Positions 1-11,938 of a DNA stretch of 64,000 bases are shown here, one piece after another. How positions within the stretch are numbered: the stretch's first letter is position 1; each line of letters starts with the position of its first letter. This stretch comes from Amblyornis subalaris (lineage: Eukaryota > Chordata > Aves > Passeriformes > Ptilonorhynchidae). A model generated the notes under the pieces. That model ran no database searches, was not told the DNA's origin, and saw only the letters and a list, made by a program, of their open reading frames with translations. The stretch covers positions 11,375,316 through 11,439,315 of the forward strand of contig JACAXG010000008.1 in assembly GCA_018881555.1 (NCBI GenBank), given 5' to 3'. Both the position numbers and the translations under genes were made by a program.

Positions 1-1504
1 ATTTGATAGGGTGTGAGTGCTAAACCNTTTGGGATTCTGCTCACCAGGACCACAAAGTGGACTTTTGCTGACAAGAAGGAGGAAAAAATTATCAGCGGAG
101 GAGAACAGAATAATAAAATGTATAAGAAGTATGTGGTTATGGAAGAATTTGCTCCAAAACCAGAAAAATGCTGGAAGTTCCAGTAGTCAGGGAGCAGCTG
201 GAGAGAGCAACAGACAGCATAAGCAAGAGAACATGTGGGAAATGAAGGGAGATGAGGCATGAAGAGGAAGAACTGAAATCAAGTGAAAAGCAGAGAAGCC
301 AGTGCCACGAAAGCTGTCAGTTTAAAGTAATTACTTCGGATTTGCCCTTCTCTTTGGTTTTGTGGTTGGGTTTTTTTATTAATCCCTAGCCAGAGCCCAG
401 TCATTCACCTTTACTCATTTCTGTAGTCTGCCTTTGCTTGCCTGTTGGTATTCCTGAATGAGATATGTACAGGGATGAGGCAGGAGTCGGGGCTGGGATG
501 AACCGTTCTCATTTTCCTGTAAAATATCTATTTTAATGTCTTGCAACCAAAAAACAAGCTTGGTGTCAGGAAAACCAGACCGAGGAAGAAAATGCTAAAA
601 GACAACATTGTATTGATCAGGTTAATCTTAACAATATCAGAAGAAATTATAAGTAGCTTGGCATTGTTCTGTGATTCTACAACCTCATGGACTTCCTCAC
701 AAATTAGTGTGAAATGGAGAAAGGTTGAAGGGTAAGAAAAGGGGATATCTGAGTATCACAGAAATTGTTTGCAGGCTTCTACTGANTTGTTCCCCACCAG
801 TAATCTCACTTTCCCCAATCAGTAGGAATAGAATTATTACATTAAGCTACAAGTGGTTTAATAGACCCAGATGTAAACGACAGTAAAATAATAATGTAAT
901 TTTACCATGTAAATGAAAATTATTGGTAAAAATAGTCCTAATTTTTTGTAGGTAATAAAAATTCTGCAAATCATGCTGTCATTAGAAGTCAGAAATTTGT
1001 GACTTGCAAACCGTAGCTGTACCAGTGGAGTAATTAGTAACTTGCTTGTCCTTATTTGACAGGGCCAAAAATACACACTTAAAAATACAGTAATTGAATA
1101 TAGGTTTCAGCCTTTTAAACTGATGTATAGAAGACGACCTATCCTACATAGATTCTNATTTGAGAGCTGGTTGTTTTTAATTACAGAAGCAATATACATT
1201 TTGTTGGGTGGTTCATTTGGTTTTTTGTTTTGGTTTTGTTTGTTTTTTATTAAAAACCCCACAAGATTATTAATACCAGATTCTGAGACATTCATAGTAT
1301 GAAATAGGAGGCATCCTTCAAAGGCAGGAAATTCAAAATGAGAGTGGAAATTCTACCCTAGAGCTTTTTCCGTAGAAGGGAGGGTGATGGAGTTATTCTA
1401 GCAGCCCTTTTGCTCGAGAATAGCTCTGTCTTGGGAATAAATAGGTTTTTTTGGCGGTGCTCAGGCTCAGCAGTTGTGCCTCAGCTCAGTTCTGCGGGTG
1501 GCCG

Positions 1505-1518
1505 GCACTAGAGGGCAC
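1505..1518 (+). promoter_or_regulatory. CTCF-like motif
   Basis: GCACTAGAGGGCAC matches the CTCF core CCASYAGRKGGCRS at 13 of 14 positions, on the + strand. It sits in a small GC-richer island (about 1450-1590) within AT-rich DNA. Occupancy cannot be judged from sequence. Confidence 0.4.
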
Positions 1519-4500
1519 AGCCTCAGCTCCGCTGGGGCTGGNCACCCTGTGGGCATTGCAGCCCTGCCAAAAACCCCTTAGCTGGGTTGTTTGGGGGTTT
1601 TTTAAACCGTTTTCCCTTTTGTCTCGAGGTTTTCTTTAGACATTTGTCCCCTTTTATCTTTGCTGTTTCTAAATAAAAGTTTCCTGTGCTGGTATATAAT
1701 TAGTCCAATTTTCCCTCTGGATTTATTCACATCACAAGAATGAGCTTCAGTGGTTTATACCCTTGACAAGGATTTTGCTGCAGCACATGAAGGGAAATCC
1801 TGCCCTTGTCACTGTGAGGACAGACACTCAGAGGCTATCACAGAATGGCATTTCCTTGCATGTGGCCATAGTAATGCTCATAAAATGTTGGTCACCTTGG
1901 TAGAAACAGGGTTTTGATGGCAGAAAACAAAATCAAAAGGTATCCTGAAGGAAAAGGTCCACAGCTTTGAATTTTAATATGCATGAAAATCAGAATAAGA
2001 CAACATTATAAATTTTCTCCAGCAGAAATTATGGTCTCAATTTTGGGGAGTACCTGATCATTTCTTTTCTCATTTCTATTCTTAAGGTTGACTGCATCAT
2101 CCACTCTACAAACCCAGCCTCATTGCACCAGGGCTGTATCACAGAGCCCAGAGCTACCACTGCCCTGCCGTGGTTGGAGTGGTGCTTTATTTTGGTAGCC
2201 AAACTGGAAGCATTGACTGGAGAAGGGTTATTATTGTGCTCCTGGTTTTCTTGCTGCTTTGCAGTTGACAAAGCATCATTTATCACGCTTTGCATTCCAA
2301 TTTTTCCTTGCACGTTTTCCAGCTCATCATAACATAATTATGTTTCTGTTTCCTTCAGCCAGGGGTTGATACTTTCTTTTACTGAGACAACAGCTGCACT
2401 GCACAACCTTGATGAATCCCCATAAAGGTAAAATGAGTCTGTGGTGCTTGTTTCTGCCTTGGCAACCCAAATGTTCAAGCTCTTTTTTANGACAAATGCT
2501 GTTCTAAAATGCACCCAACCCCGATGCTTTCATAGCATTTCCCAAAATTAGGTTTTATATTGTAAATTAGACTTGAAATATTAAACATTCTGGCTGGTTT
2601 GTAATTTTAAAGGCTTCCTTTGTAACATTTCTGTTTATGGCGTTTATAGGTTATGGACTCTGGGATGAAATTTAAAAGGCTGTAGTTACTGATGTGAAAT
2701 TTATATTTGGAATGGAATTGACTTCATGTGTGACAATAAGCACAAACTGAAGGTCTGTTTTATATCCCTAAAAAGCATCTTAAGGCAGCTTTCATGGTAC
2801 AAGGTGAATCCTTTCCTTGATTAAGGCCTCAATTGCTCCAGCCACACTGTGACATAAAGGTAATTACAGAAACCTCGTCTCTGAAGGGCATTGACTGCAA
2901 GTGATGGAAAAAGATACATAGTATTTTTATTATCAGTTGTGGAGATATTTTATTTAACTCTAATGTAGTACTTTGAACATGAGATTTTAAAGCTTCAGAA
3001 AGGAGGAATGATTTTTTTATTTTATATGGGAGAAATCAGGGCAGAGAAAAGTAGGGCTCAATGCTGGAGGCAAGCTGAGGGCAGAATCTATTCTTAATGC
3101 TCCTGATTTTGTTTACCCAATTATACCATTACTAACTTCCATCTCATCTCAAAATCTATCCATCAGAGCACTGTGTACAACGGAAGCAGCAACTTTTTCA
3201 GCCATTGAAGATTACCAGGTTTGTAAATATATGAGATACTGTGTCCTGGACAAAACAACAGCCTGGACAATTGCATTCTTGAAGCAACAACTCCTTACTC
3301 TTTAGGGCAACATTTTCCCTACAATTTTGCTTTCTATCCTATTCTCCTGTTGTTATTACTCCCTACAGCATNATTTGAAGATTGTTTGTATTTATATATA
3401 AAATTACAATATGTCTGTACATGGAGGCAAGAATTTAACTGATCTGATCAGTCCTATCAATCGTATCTATGTGCTCCATGATCTAAGGATACTTTGGGAT
3501 ACTTGAGAGTGTTTTAGTTTCGTGATGTGTAAGTTCTGTCCATCACATTGGTCACTGATGTACTTGCCTGAAAAGCAGTTAGATGTCAGATGTTGATGGG
3601 AATTCTCCCTGCCCATCCAAGGCCAACTTCTCTCCATGCACGGTGAGTGTGGTTCTGCTGTTGGTAGAAAAGGCAGTGGGCTGCTTGTTTTGGGAAGACA
3701 ATGAACACATGACTCATGAGAGGAGGTTGCCTTGTGCACTTTCTTCCTTATAATCCTGAGGCAAATTCTGGCATATTTCACTCAGATATATTTTAGCTTT
3801 TTTTTATCTGTCATCAGTTTCTTTACTCAGTCCACTCATATTCAATGTAAGATGTGCATTTTCTTTCTGATTCATGTACAGTAATTACTTCCTAACATCT
3901 GCCTAACAGATTTTGTAAGAAAAGTAACTCTTCAAATATTAAGAAAAAAAATTAATGTATGAAATCTTTGAAATCTCTATTACTGGGGTTTGTTATCCAC
4001 AGCTGACTGGATTCATTTCCCAGCCAGGAAGCTGGTTCAGCAAAACAGCTGCATTAGTTATTTAACTGGNGGCCTGATCCTGCTCATGCTCACACTGATG
4101 TAAAGCAGGAATAGTTCCAGAGAAAATTAAGAATATCCCTAGTGCGAAACGCACATTGCAGGAAAAATAAGCATTNTGCTATGGAACAACAAAAGAATTG
4201 CAGCAGATACTGGTATAGGTGCTAGGCAATATCTTAATGTCTTGCAGAAACCTTATCCCAAACACACTACTCACTCCTGGGAGGGTTCTTACACTGTGGT
4301 ATCACCAAGTTACCAACAGAATTAAGGCCCAGTTGTGTTCAGTGTTGTGCCCTAACACCATGAAATCACACGTGACCTATTCTGTACTAAGGACCACACT
4401 CATTCCTGTTTGCATCTGGCTCATAATTGTTCCCTCTCAGTTATTTAATTTTTACAGTGTCTGCTACAATTACTTTACACCTTCTAGTGCAGGAAAACAC

Positions 4501-7500
4501 ACTCACTGGTTTTCCTCCTAGGCTGAATTAATGCATGTGATAATTAACCCAGGGGTACAGAGAAAGGAGAAGTCAAATGAGAAGCATTTCACTGGAAAAG
4601 GGGACAAAGCATCTGTAGTCAAACTATTTCCTATATACATGACAATGCTATATCTCAGGACAACAAGGGACTGTTACCAGAGCCTCATGAGCTTTAGAGA
4701 TGGATGTCTTCAATCCCCAAGGCCATTAAGACCCTTCACTTGATCTTATTGTAAATTAGCAGCATGTACTGCTAATAACATCAAAAGTTACAGTATCTGA
4801 GAGTTCACCCCCCCAAACCCTCATCCTGTTTCCTCCAGCACAAGTTATCCATTATATTTTGGCTACAGAAGCTGACTCTCTTGTATCTGTGGTTTTGTTT
4901 GTGCTTTAGAGTCACGGGCATCTGCAGCTGCTGTGGACTCATAAGGTCTGTTCATATTCCTGTTGCAGACCTGTTGGAGGGTATTCCTGAACTGTTGCAC
5001 ATGAGAACCTTCCAGTCCACAGTACTATGCTTTGACAGCAGCATGTGTTGATTATTTTTACTTGTTGACTTTTTCTGGTACATTACTCAACCTTCTCTGG
5101 AGTTACACTAGGTTTTTAAATGGAAACTAAGGTTTGGAGATGCTACACTTTCAGGCAGAAGAGGAAGGGCTCAGCCCCTGAATGGAGATGTCTACATGAA
5201 GCTCCATCATTCCTAGACTTTGGGAGGTTTTGAGGAAGAGGACAGANAGAGGAGGCTGCAACATTCAGCACCTGAGCTGGAGGGTCTCTCTTTCCCTCCT
5301 GTGCTATGAAAAGTGTATGAGATGCACTGACCAACACGTGTGTCCTCAGTCCCATCCCAAAACCTGTGCCCGGCACCTCAGCACCTGCAGGGATGGGATT
5401 ACAGCAGCAGCTATGCTTTGGTTTAAAATGAGGATAAATTCCTAGCCTTTGATTTTGTGGGGCTCAGTCTGAAATGAGACAGGGTGGAAACCAATCCATC
5501 AATGTCAGGCAGAGTGCAAAGGCTCCCTGTGCAGCCAGCCCAGACACACTCCCCAGACTGCACGCAGCAGTGCCGCTCTCTGCCGCGGCTCATCTGCCTC
5601 CTCCTCTGCCCCCAGTTTCAGATGTCTTCAGCAATATCTTCTGTAACAATTAAGGATTTCTGGGGCAACTCCAGTAAGATCAGAAAGATATCCTTCTGCT
5701 TTGAAATATGTGAGCATGAATGATTCATTCAGCACAGCACCCCTTGGCCATTCATATCTAACTGATGATCAAATATATTTTTAATTATCAATCTATCTGA
5801 GGGGATTTTTTTCACTAGACAATACCCAACTGTATTGTAAGAGCCGTTTGGATTGAGCCAGAGAATTTGGCAGCAAGATAGGGAACATTTGGGCTTTCAA
5901 CACTTAGGAACATATGGAAAGAGGTTTGGAAGATTGCCACATGGGATGTAGCTTGGAAGATGCTACATTTCTTCATCCTTTTTTTGTGAACAGAAGTAGA
6001 AGAAATTTTACCTTTTTTGAAGGATTCTAACTCCTGTTCATTTTCTGTGCTGCTCTAGGATAAACCACTATGCTCAGCTGCAAGGTTTCAGCAAAATCAG
6101 CTGCGTGTTTATGGGCAGCCGTAGGTGGGCAATTAAAAGGGTGGTGGTATTGCATCTTTCGGAGCTTTTACCTCCTAATTCGTGAGATCCCTCAGAGGTG
6201 AACTCACAAAGCTGCAGCCCAGTGACTCAGATCATGGGGTGAAGGAGGATATCTGGTGGCCAGCCTGAGTCAGGATGTGCACCAGTTACTGAGGGCTGTG
6301 AGGATAAGGCCCTGCTGATTGTCCTTCCTTCGTGCTCCTGCTGTGACCATCTGTCTCCCAGTCACCTTGACACCCAGGGATGGACACACAGTTCAAGCTG
6401 TCTGTGTGCCTCTGGTACAGAGTTTCATCGTGTGGCTTGAAGCTTTAGCACTGCATTACAAATCCCAGTCACCCTTGGGACAGCAGGGGAACGGGAGAGA
6501 GGAACCTCCTCCAGCCCAGTGCTCGGGACTGGACGTGTATGAACCAGCATCATCTTCATACCATTTTAGGGACAGATGCCTCCTGCCTGTGATGGGAGAA
6601 GTCTGTGTCTCTCAGAGTTATTGCCTCTGTTTGTCAGAAAAACAATGCTTAGTTTGCTTCATATGTAGTAATTAATTCCCCATAACCACTGCCTAAGAAA
6701 GGGCCTTTTTTTTTTTTGTGGCTCAGTTGTGTGCCAGGTTGGGGGGCTGCAGCAAAGGCAGAATTTANTGCAATACACATACATGTATTTGCACAATTGC
6801 CAAGAGGGCCCTGAAGCTTAATAAATGCTAATTAATCTCTCAGACTGTTAAGAAATCATCATCATCGTCACCCTGGTTTAGCAATGAGAGACAAAGACCA
6901 AAGAGAGTGGCAGGGGCTTGTACTGAGTGACAGATAAAGGCAAAGCAGCCAGAATTGCAGTCTTCTTTGGTGTTCTGAATAGTAAACAACTGAAGTTTGG
7001 AAAGAGTGCATCTGAACAGCAGGATGGAGGCACTTAGGTCTTTTCCCTCAATCGCTGTCTCCAGTAGCTCAGTTCAGGGCAGACTGCAGCTCTCATCTCA
7101 CCTGAGTGCTCAGGTTTCCTTTCCTCGAGAAGAAGTGGAGGTCCATGCCAGCTCTGCCTGCAGCAGGGAGCTGGAAACCAGCCTGACTATGCATTCACTT
7201 CTGGGAATTGGGAAGCACTCTCAGACACTNTGTTTTGGTTATAGTCTGAGTGTTTCTAGTTCACAAATTCATTGTGGTTTTTTATCTTGCATTTTCATGT
7301 GAGAGTTTGTTTCATCACCTGCAGCCAAATAATGACTAGACAGGGCAGGTTCCTGTTATTTCTTTGCTAATGGAATGCCAGGGGTCACTAAGGTATCTCC
7401 AGGTAAGGTGAAGGCTAAGAAGATGACATCCAGGAAAAGGAATTGAGCATGGGGTGTTGGTGACCAGAGCAGAGCAAAGATCATCTCCTCCAAAGGTATT

Positions 7501-8952
7501 CAAAGACCTCTGGCAATATCTTTTGAGAACTGACCATGTAAGTCAGAAGAGCAAAAAAAGATAGGCCAATCCCTAAATCATGTGAATGGGATTTGTTTTA
7601 GAATGAAATCTCTGAATAATAAACATGTATAAATATAATAAATAATAAATGGATCTCTGAAATCTTTCTGAATAAAACCTGAAGAAGATCATGTGAGTTT
7701 CAAGTATTTGTTTAGTCTTATATCCCATGGCTGCAGCATTTCTGAGCCAGCTAAAATCTGATTCAGAATGTTTTAATATTTTGTTTATTCCCACAGAACA
7801 TACACTGAAGAACACTAGTTATTCCTNCTTTCTGTGGCCATAATAGCCACAAGTTCTGCTATTCTGAGTATGCACTTCCCTTCCTGAGTTTCAGGTTTGG
7901 TGTCCNTTTCGAAATCTTTTGACCATAACACAGTAACATCCATAATTTTCTTAGAGTGATTAAGGAGCATTACAACCAATGTACAGAACAACCTTTCCAA
8001 AAACCCCATCCAGTTACATGCTTCTTTGCATCTCCATTCCCATGTCTACTGATCTAAAAGGAGAGAAAGGACTCTCCTGTCAGCCTGTTCCTGCTGTCTG
8101 ATTAACTGGCAGCTANCACAGCTCTTCTTCTGCTCTGTTACAGTTTCATTTCCAGAGAAAAAACCCCTGATGGATGTTGAGCCTCTGGATTGTGGCACCA
8201 CTGCAAATAAAATGAGGTTTCTGTTTATACCAAAGGGCTGGTAGTACCTCCTTAATCAGGCTGTCTGTTCTTTGGAAATCAGCAGATATTTTGCCCAAAA
8301 GCACCNGGCAGTGCAGTGTAACTCAGTAATAATTGTTTATTGGGGCTCAGGAGGGAAACCCCAGAAGAAAAACTGTAGGTGCACTGGTAAGTGGTTGACT
8401 TTGGGGGGGTTTCTTTTGCCTTCTGTTTTAAGATTGCTGAACTTGACGGAGGCTCTTTAATTTAAAAGACAGAAAGACCTACAAATTAAGCAACATCTAG
8501 CTCCTAATGTGTGAAACGGCAATTTGCATACATCATGGCAGCTGCTGAGTTGGTCCTTATTACCTCTGCTGGAGTGTTAATTTAACCACAACTTTCTCAT
8601 TTATTTAAATGGAAAAGCAGCGGGTGGCTGGCAGGCCACATTATCTGTCAGGCAACCTGGGAATCAGTTGACAGAGCCAGAAAGAGATTTCAATTCAGAG
8701 GGGCTGCAGGGTGCTGCCTCCTGGACCTGTGGTCACAGGCGAGCTCGAGATTGCCCTTGGTCTGCTCTAAAGGTCAACACTTACCCGAAGGAAAACCCCC
8801 CAACCAATATTGTATTTGGACTGACATAAGACAATAGATTAAACTTGAAAGCTCTACATTTCTGATTGTTTTTCTCCCTATGTATTCAAGCTGGCACTGT
8901 ATATAGGGATATGATAACCAAAACATCATTACTGGTTCTGACAACAAATAGA

Positions 8953-9370
8953 AGCGGCGCAGTTTGTAGGGCAAGCATTGTGATGGGGTCCAGACCCTCC
9001 ATCAGGGCCTGAAGGCGCTCCAGCTCTCTGCCCAGCCGGGAGGATGCCAAAGCTGCCCAGGCAGGACNTGCTGGCAGGAGGGAGCAGCCGTGGCAGCGAG
9101 CGGTGCCGGTGCCGTCACGGCTGGGGCAGCCTGGAGACACCTCCGTGCGTGGCTCATGCCACGTGGGTGAATGAACACACCAGAACCACTCACGTGGGAA
9201 GTAAAGCAAATGTGAGGTACCAGTTGCCAAGTCAGAGGCTGCCTCACTCTCCAGGAAAAGAGGGTGAGGAGCCCCAAGGAACTGCTGAGCTGGGGGATGC
9301 GAAGAGCAGTGGCCACGCTGGGGAGTCACCCGTGGGCACGGAGTCATCAAGCGTGAGGGTCTCCTCTCCT
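8953..9370. promoter_or_regulatory. CpG-richer block with two CACGTG E-boxes
   Basis: About 18-20 CpG dinucleotides occur in this 400-bp block, while the surrounding DNA is CpG-poor. Two canonical CACGTG E-boxes lie at 9160-9165 and 9191-9196, 31 bp apart. Each is followed by GG. This composition suggests a promoter or enhancer, but no splice donor or transcript can be tied to it. Confidence 0.3.
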
Positions 9371-11583
9371 GAGCTGTGAGCATGTATCACCATTTAATGG
9401 CACAACCGTGTAAAACTGTAGTTTTCAGCAGAGAATGAGGTTCTGCTCTGAACCNTGGCAAGAGGGACAGAGGGGATGAGTTCAGCTCAGCACCTTGGTT
9501 GTGATGTTTCAGTGGCAGCAAAGAAAAACCACATCCTGATGCCAGCCAGAGTTTAACTGAGCTGATCCAGATCTCTTCTGAAGTTCAGCTCTAACTGACT
9601 GTGGCTCATGGTCCCTCTCCTGGCAAACCACAGCAGAGCTTCGCCCATGGACACTTTGCGTGCACCTGCTCACCAGAACAGGGTGAAGTGTGAATGTTGG
9701 GTAGCAGTTCCCAAAGTCTGCACTGTGATAAACACACTCTTGGAAACTGGTCAGAATTCTTCCTAAAAAAGGGCCATTTTTCCAATAAATGAGTCACTAA
9801 CAGGTGAGATTTAGAAAGGAATGTCTTTGCTCATGCAGCACCAGAACGTACTCTATGACTGGTGTCATGCAAACATTGTTCTAAAACATTAAATTCAACA
9901 CGAGTTTCCTAAACACTGATATATTTGCATCAAACGTGCCTTTTCTGTCTCTGATGCCTACTCCTTCCCATTGTTTTAAAATACACTGTGTGAAAAGATC
10001 ACCCATTTGTTGAATTATCACAGATACTCTTCCCTTTGACATTAACTTGACAAAGTTCAGGAAAAACTTTTATTTTCACCCACTTCTCAGCCATTCATTT
10101 TTATAATAAAAATCACCATGACAACAGATAATGATATCGGAATGAAAGGATTACGACTTAATTATATGAAGAAGTTGAAAACAGGCTTGGCTTGCAGCAG
10201 ACGAAGCTTTTAATTCCAGCAAAATATGGGGGGCACACACTCCATTTGTAACACCAGAAAGTGCTGCTGAGAGCTGCTTGGTGGTTGCCCCACTGAAAGA
10301 TGGGGTGTCCCTGTTAATTCAGTGAAGTGCAAGAGAAATACTCAGAACTTCATGAGCAATAAAAAGAAATTTGCCTTAAAAGCATTAGTGCTTTTGTGAA
10401 ACAGGCTCATTATAGAAATTATCAGAAGCACTGCACCCATAAAGGAAAAATGATTATTATTATGGGAGTGGAGTGGTTTCATATAAATAAAATTCGTAAT
10501 AAAAACACTCTGTGTTAACCAGCACCATACTATAAATTGTTCCGAGTTAGGGGAGAACAGAGCAATATAGGGGGTACAGTCCATTTTTATCACAGCTGTG
10601 GCATTTCATCAACCCACCATTCTATCTTGGCTTCTGAGAGCTGTGGTATCAGATTGGGTATTTTTATTTCTAAGATAAAGCTGAACTTTTAATAAGAACA
10701 ATCTGGGAGTTTAGACAATATATATCTTTGTAATCTGATCTATTGAATTCTCTGACATGAGTAAACTTTAATCACTGTTATCTTTTTTCCTAGTTTTGTT
10801 CACAAATGGTATGAAATATGCTTTTAAAATGATGTACTTTAATTTTCCCTCTAAACCCAACAAACTGCTATTAACATTTGAACGTTTCTGTACACTTCCT
10901 CTATGGCTTTTGGAAAAACTCTGTAATAAAATTATCAGACTAAAAATCTAGATAAGGAAATACATTTCATTTTCAATTTTCTCAGAAGCTATTATGATCA
11001 ATCAACCAATTAGTACGGTGAATAAATAAATTAATGCCATTTTAAAAAGAACATTCTGAAAACCCCTTAATGTCTTTCTCAACTAAAAGTATTGGCTCAA
11101 CATTAATCAATGTTATAACCCTAAATTTTGCTTAATCTTTTTTCCATCTTTGCTTGAACATATGGATATAAATAGTGTATTACGGCCCTCTCTGTTCCCC
11201 TTTAATTTCCAGAGTACAAGATCTGCAGCTGATGCAAATCAGTGCAGCCCCACTATTCTGGACCAATTTAGGGGATCTGTTTCTGATTTACACCAGCACA
11301 AACAAGAAGATAGTCAGGCCTTGAAATGTACAGATAACACTTCTATTTGGTCAGCAATCCTTCTTTTGTGTACAACTTCAGCTCTTGGTGATCTCACAAA
11401 AGTGCGGGACAAACAGTTTGGGAAAATTTCTACCAGCTATGGAGACAGTGGCCTTGGTTTTGGGAATGGCTTGGATAGGGTCAGTGGGCAGCAGCATCCG
11501 CTGTGGTTTGGTGCCCAGACCTCAGATGCAGGTGGGCGTCAGCCTGAGCGTTGCCTGGGCTGGAACTGCTCCAGTCGCACGGG

Positions 11584-11938
11584 AACAGCTGCCACTCGCA
11601 GATGCACATGGTCCTGTGGCAAGGTCTGAGGTGGCCACCAACGCAAGCTGTGGCTGCACCACCCCAGAGAAGAGTCTGCAGCTCCCTGACACAGAGCCTG
11701 GCAGGCAGCAGGGCAGGCAGCACACGGACAGGGGGAAGGAGAACGGCACCGGTGCCAGTCGGCTCCGTCCTAATGTGCCCCTGTGCCTGACATTAGAGCA
11801 GCTCCTCGTGGCAGTCAGGATCCCAGTGCAGGCTATTTATAGCCCTGGCACCTCACTGCTCACCAGGGGCTCTGTGCTGCTCTGTGAGAGCTCTGTTTCC
11901 TCTCCCATGCACTCTCACGGGCTCCCAGCGTCAGAAAG
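11584..11938 (+). promoter_or_regulatory. KBTBD12: Candidate muscle-type promoter and noncoding first exon
   Basis: A GC-rich block contains an E-box AACAGCTGCC (11584-11593; the MyoD/myogenin type). About 240 bp on is CTATTTATAG at 11833-11842, a perfect MEF2 site that can also act as a TATA-like element; with its flanks it is the palindrome GGCTATTTATAGCC. A start 25-35 bp downstream of it would give a leader exon ending at CAGAAAG|GTACAT (donor at 11939). It is oriented towards KBTBD12, whose exon at 19755 begins with an acceptor. The individual motifs are seen in the sequence; their joint use as a promoter is inference. Confidence 0.25.

Larger units (their letters stand above)
1..11560. 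other. Noncoding DNA upstream of KBTBD12
   Basis: No open frame here has the codon pattern, splice sites or motifs of a protein I recognise. The longest ones lie in GC-rich patches and overlap each other on both strands. Notable contents are the CTCF-like site at 1505 and a CpG-richer block at 8953-9370. In mammals the neighbour on this side is MGLL; no alpha/beta-hydrolase motif is visible on the minus strand. No clear recent transposable element was seen. Confidence 0.6.

Noticed and set aside
6880..6965. Possible ancient MIR/L2-like sequence (phrases resembling the conserved core)
   Set aside because: The resemblance rests on a few short words such as GAGACAAAG and GTGGCAGGGGCTTG; too diverged to call without an alignment. 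The same applies to 16770-16810 and 55330-55400.
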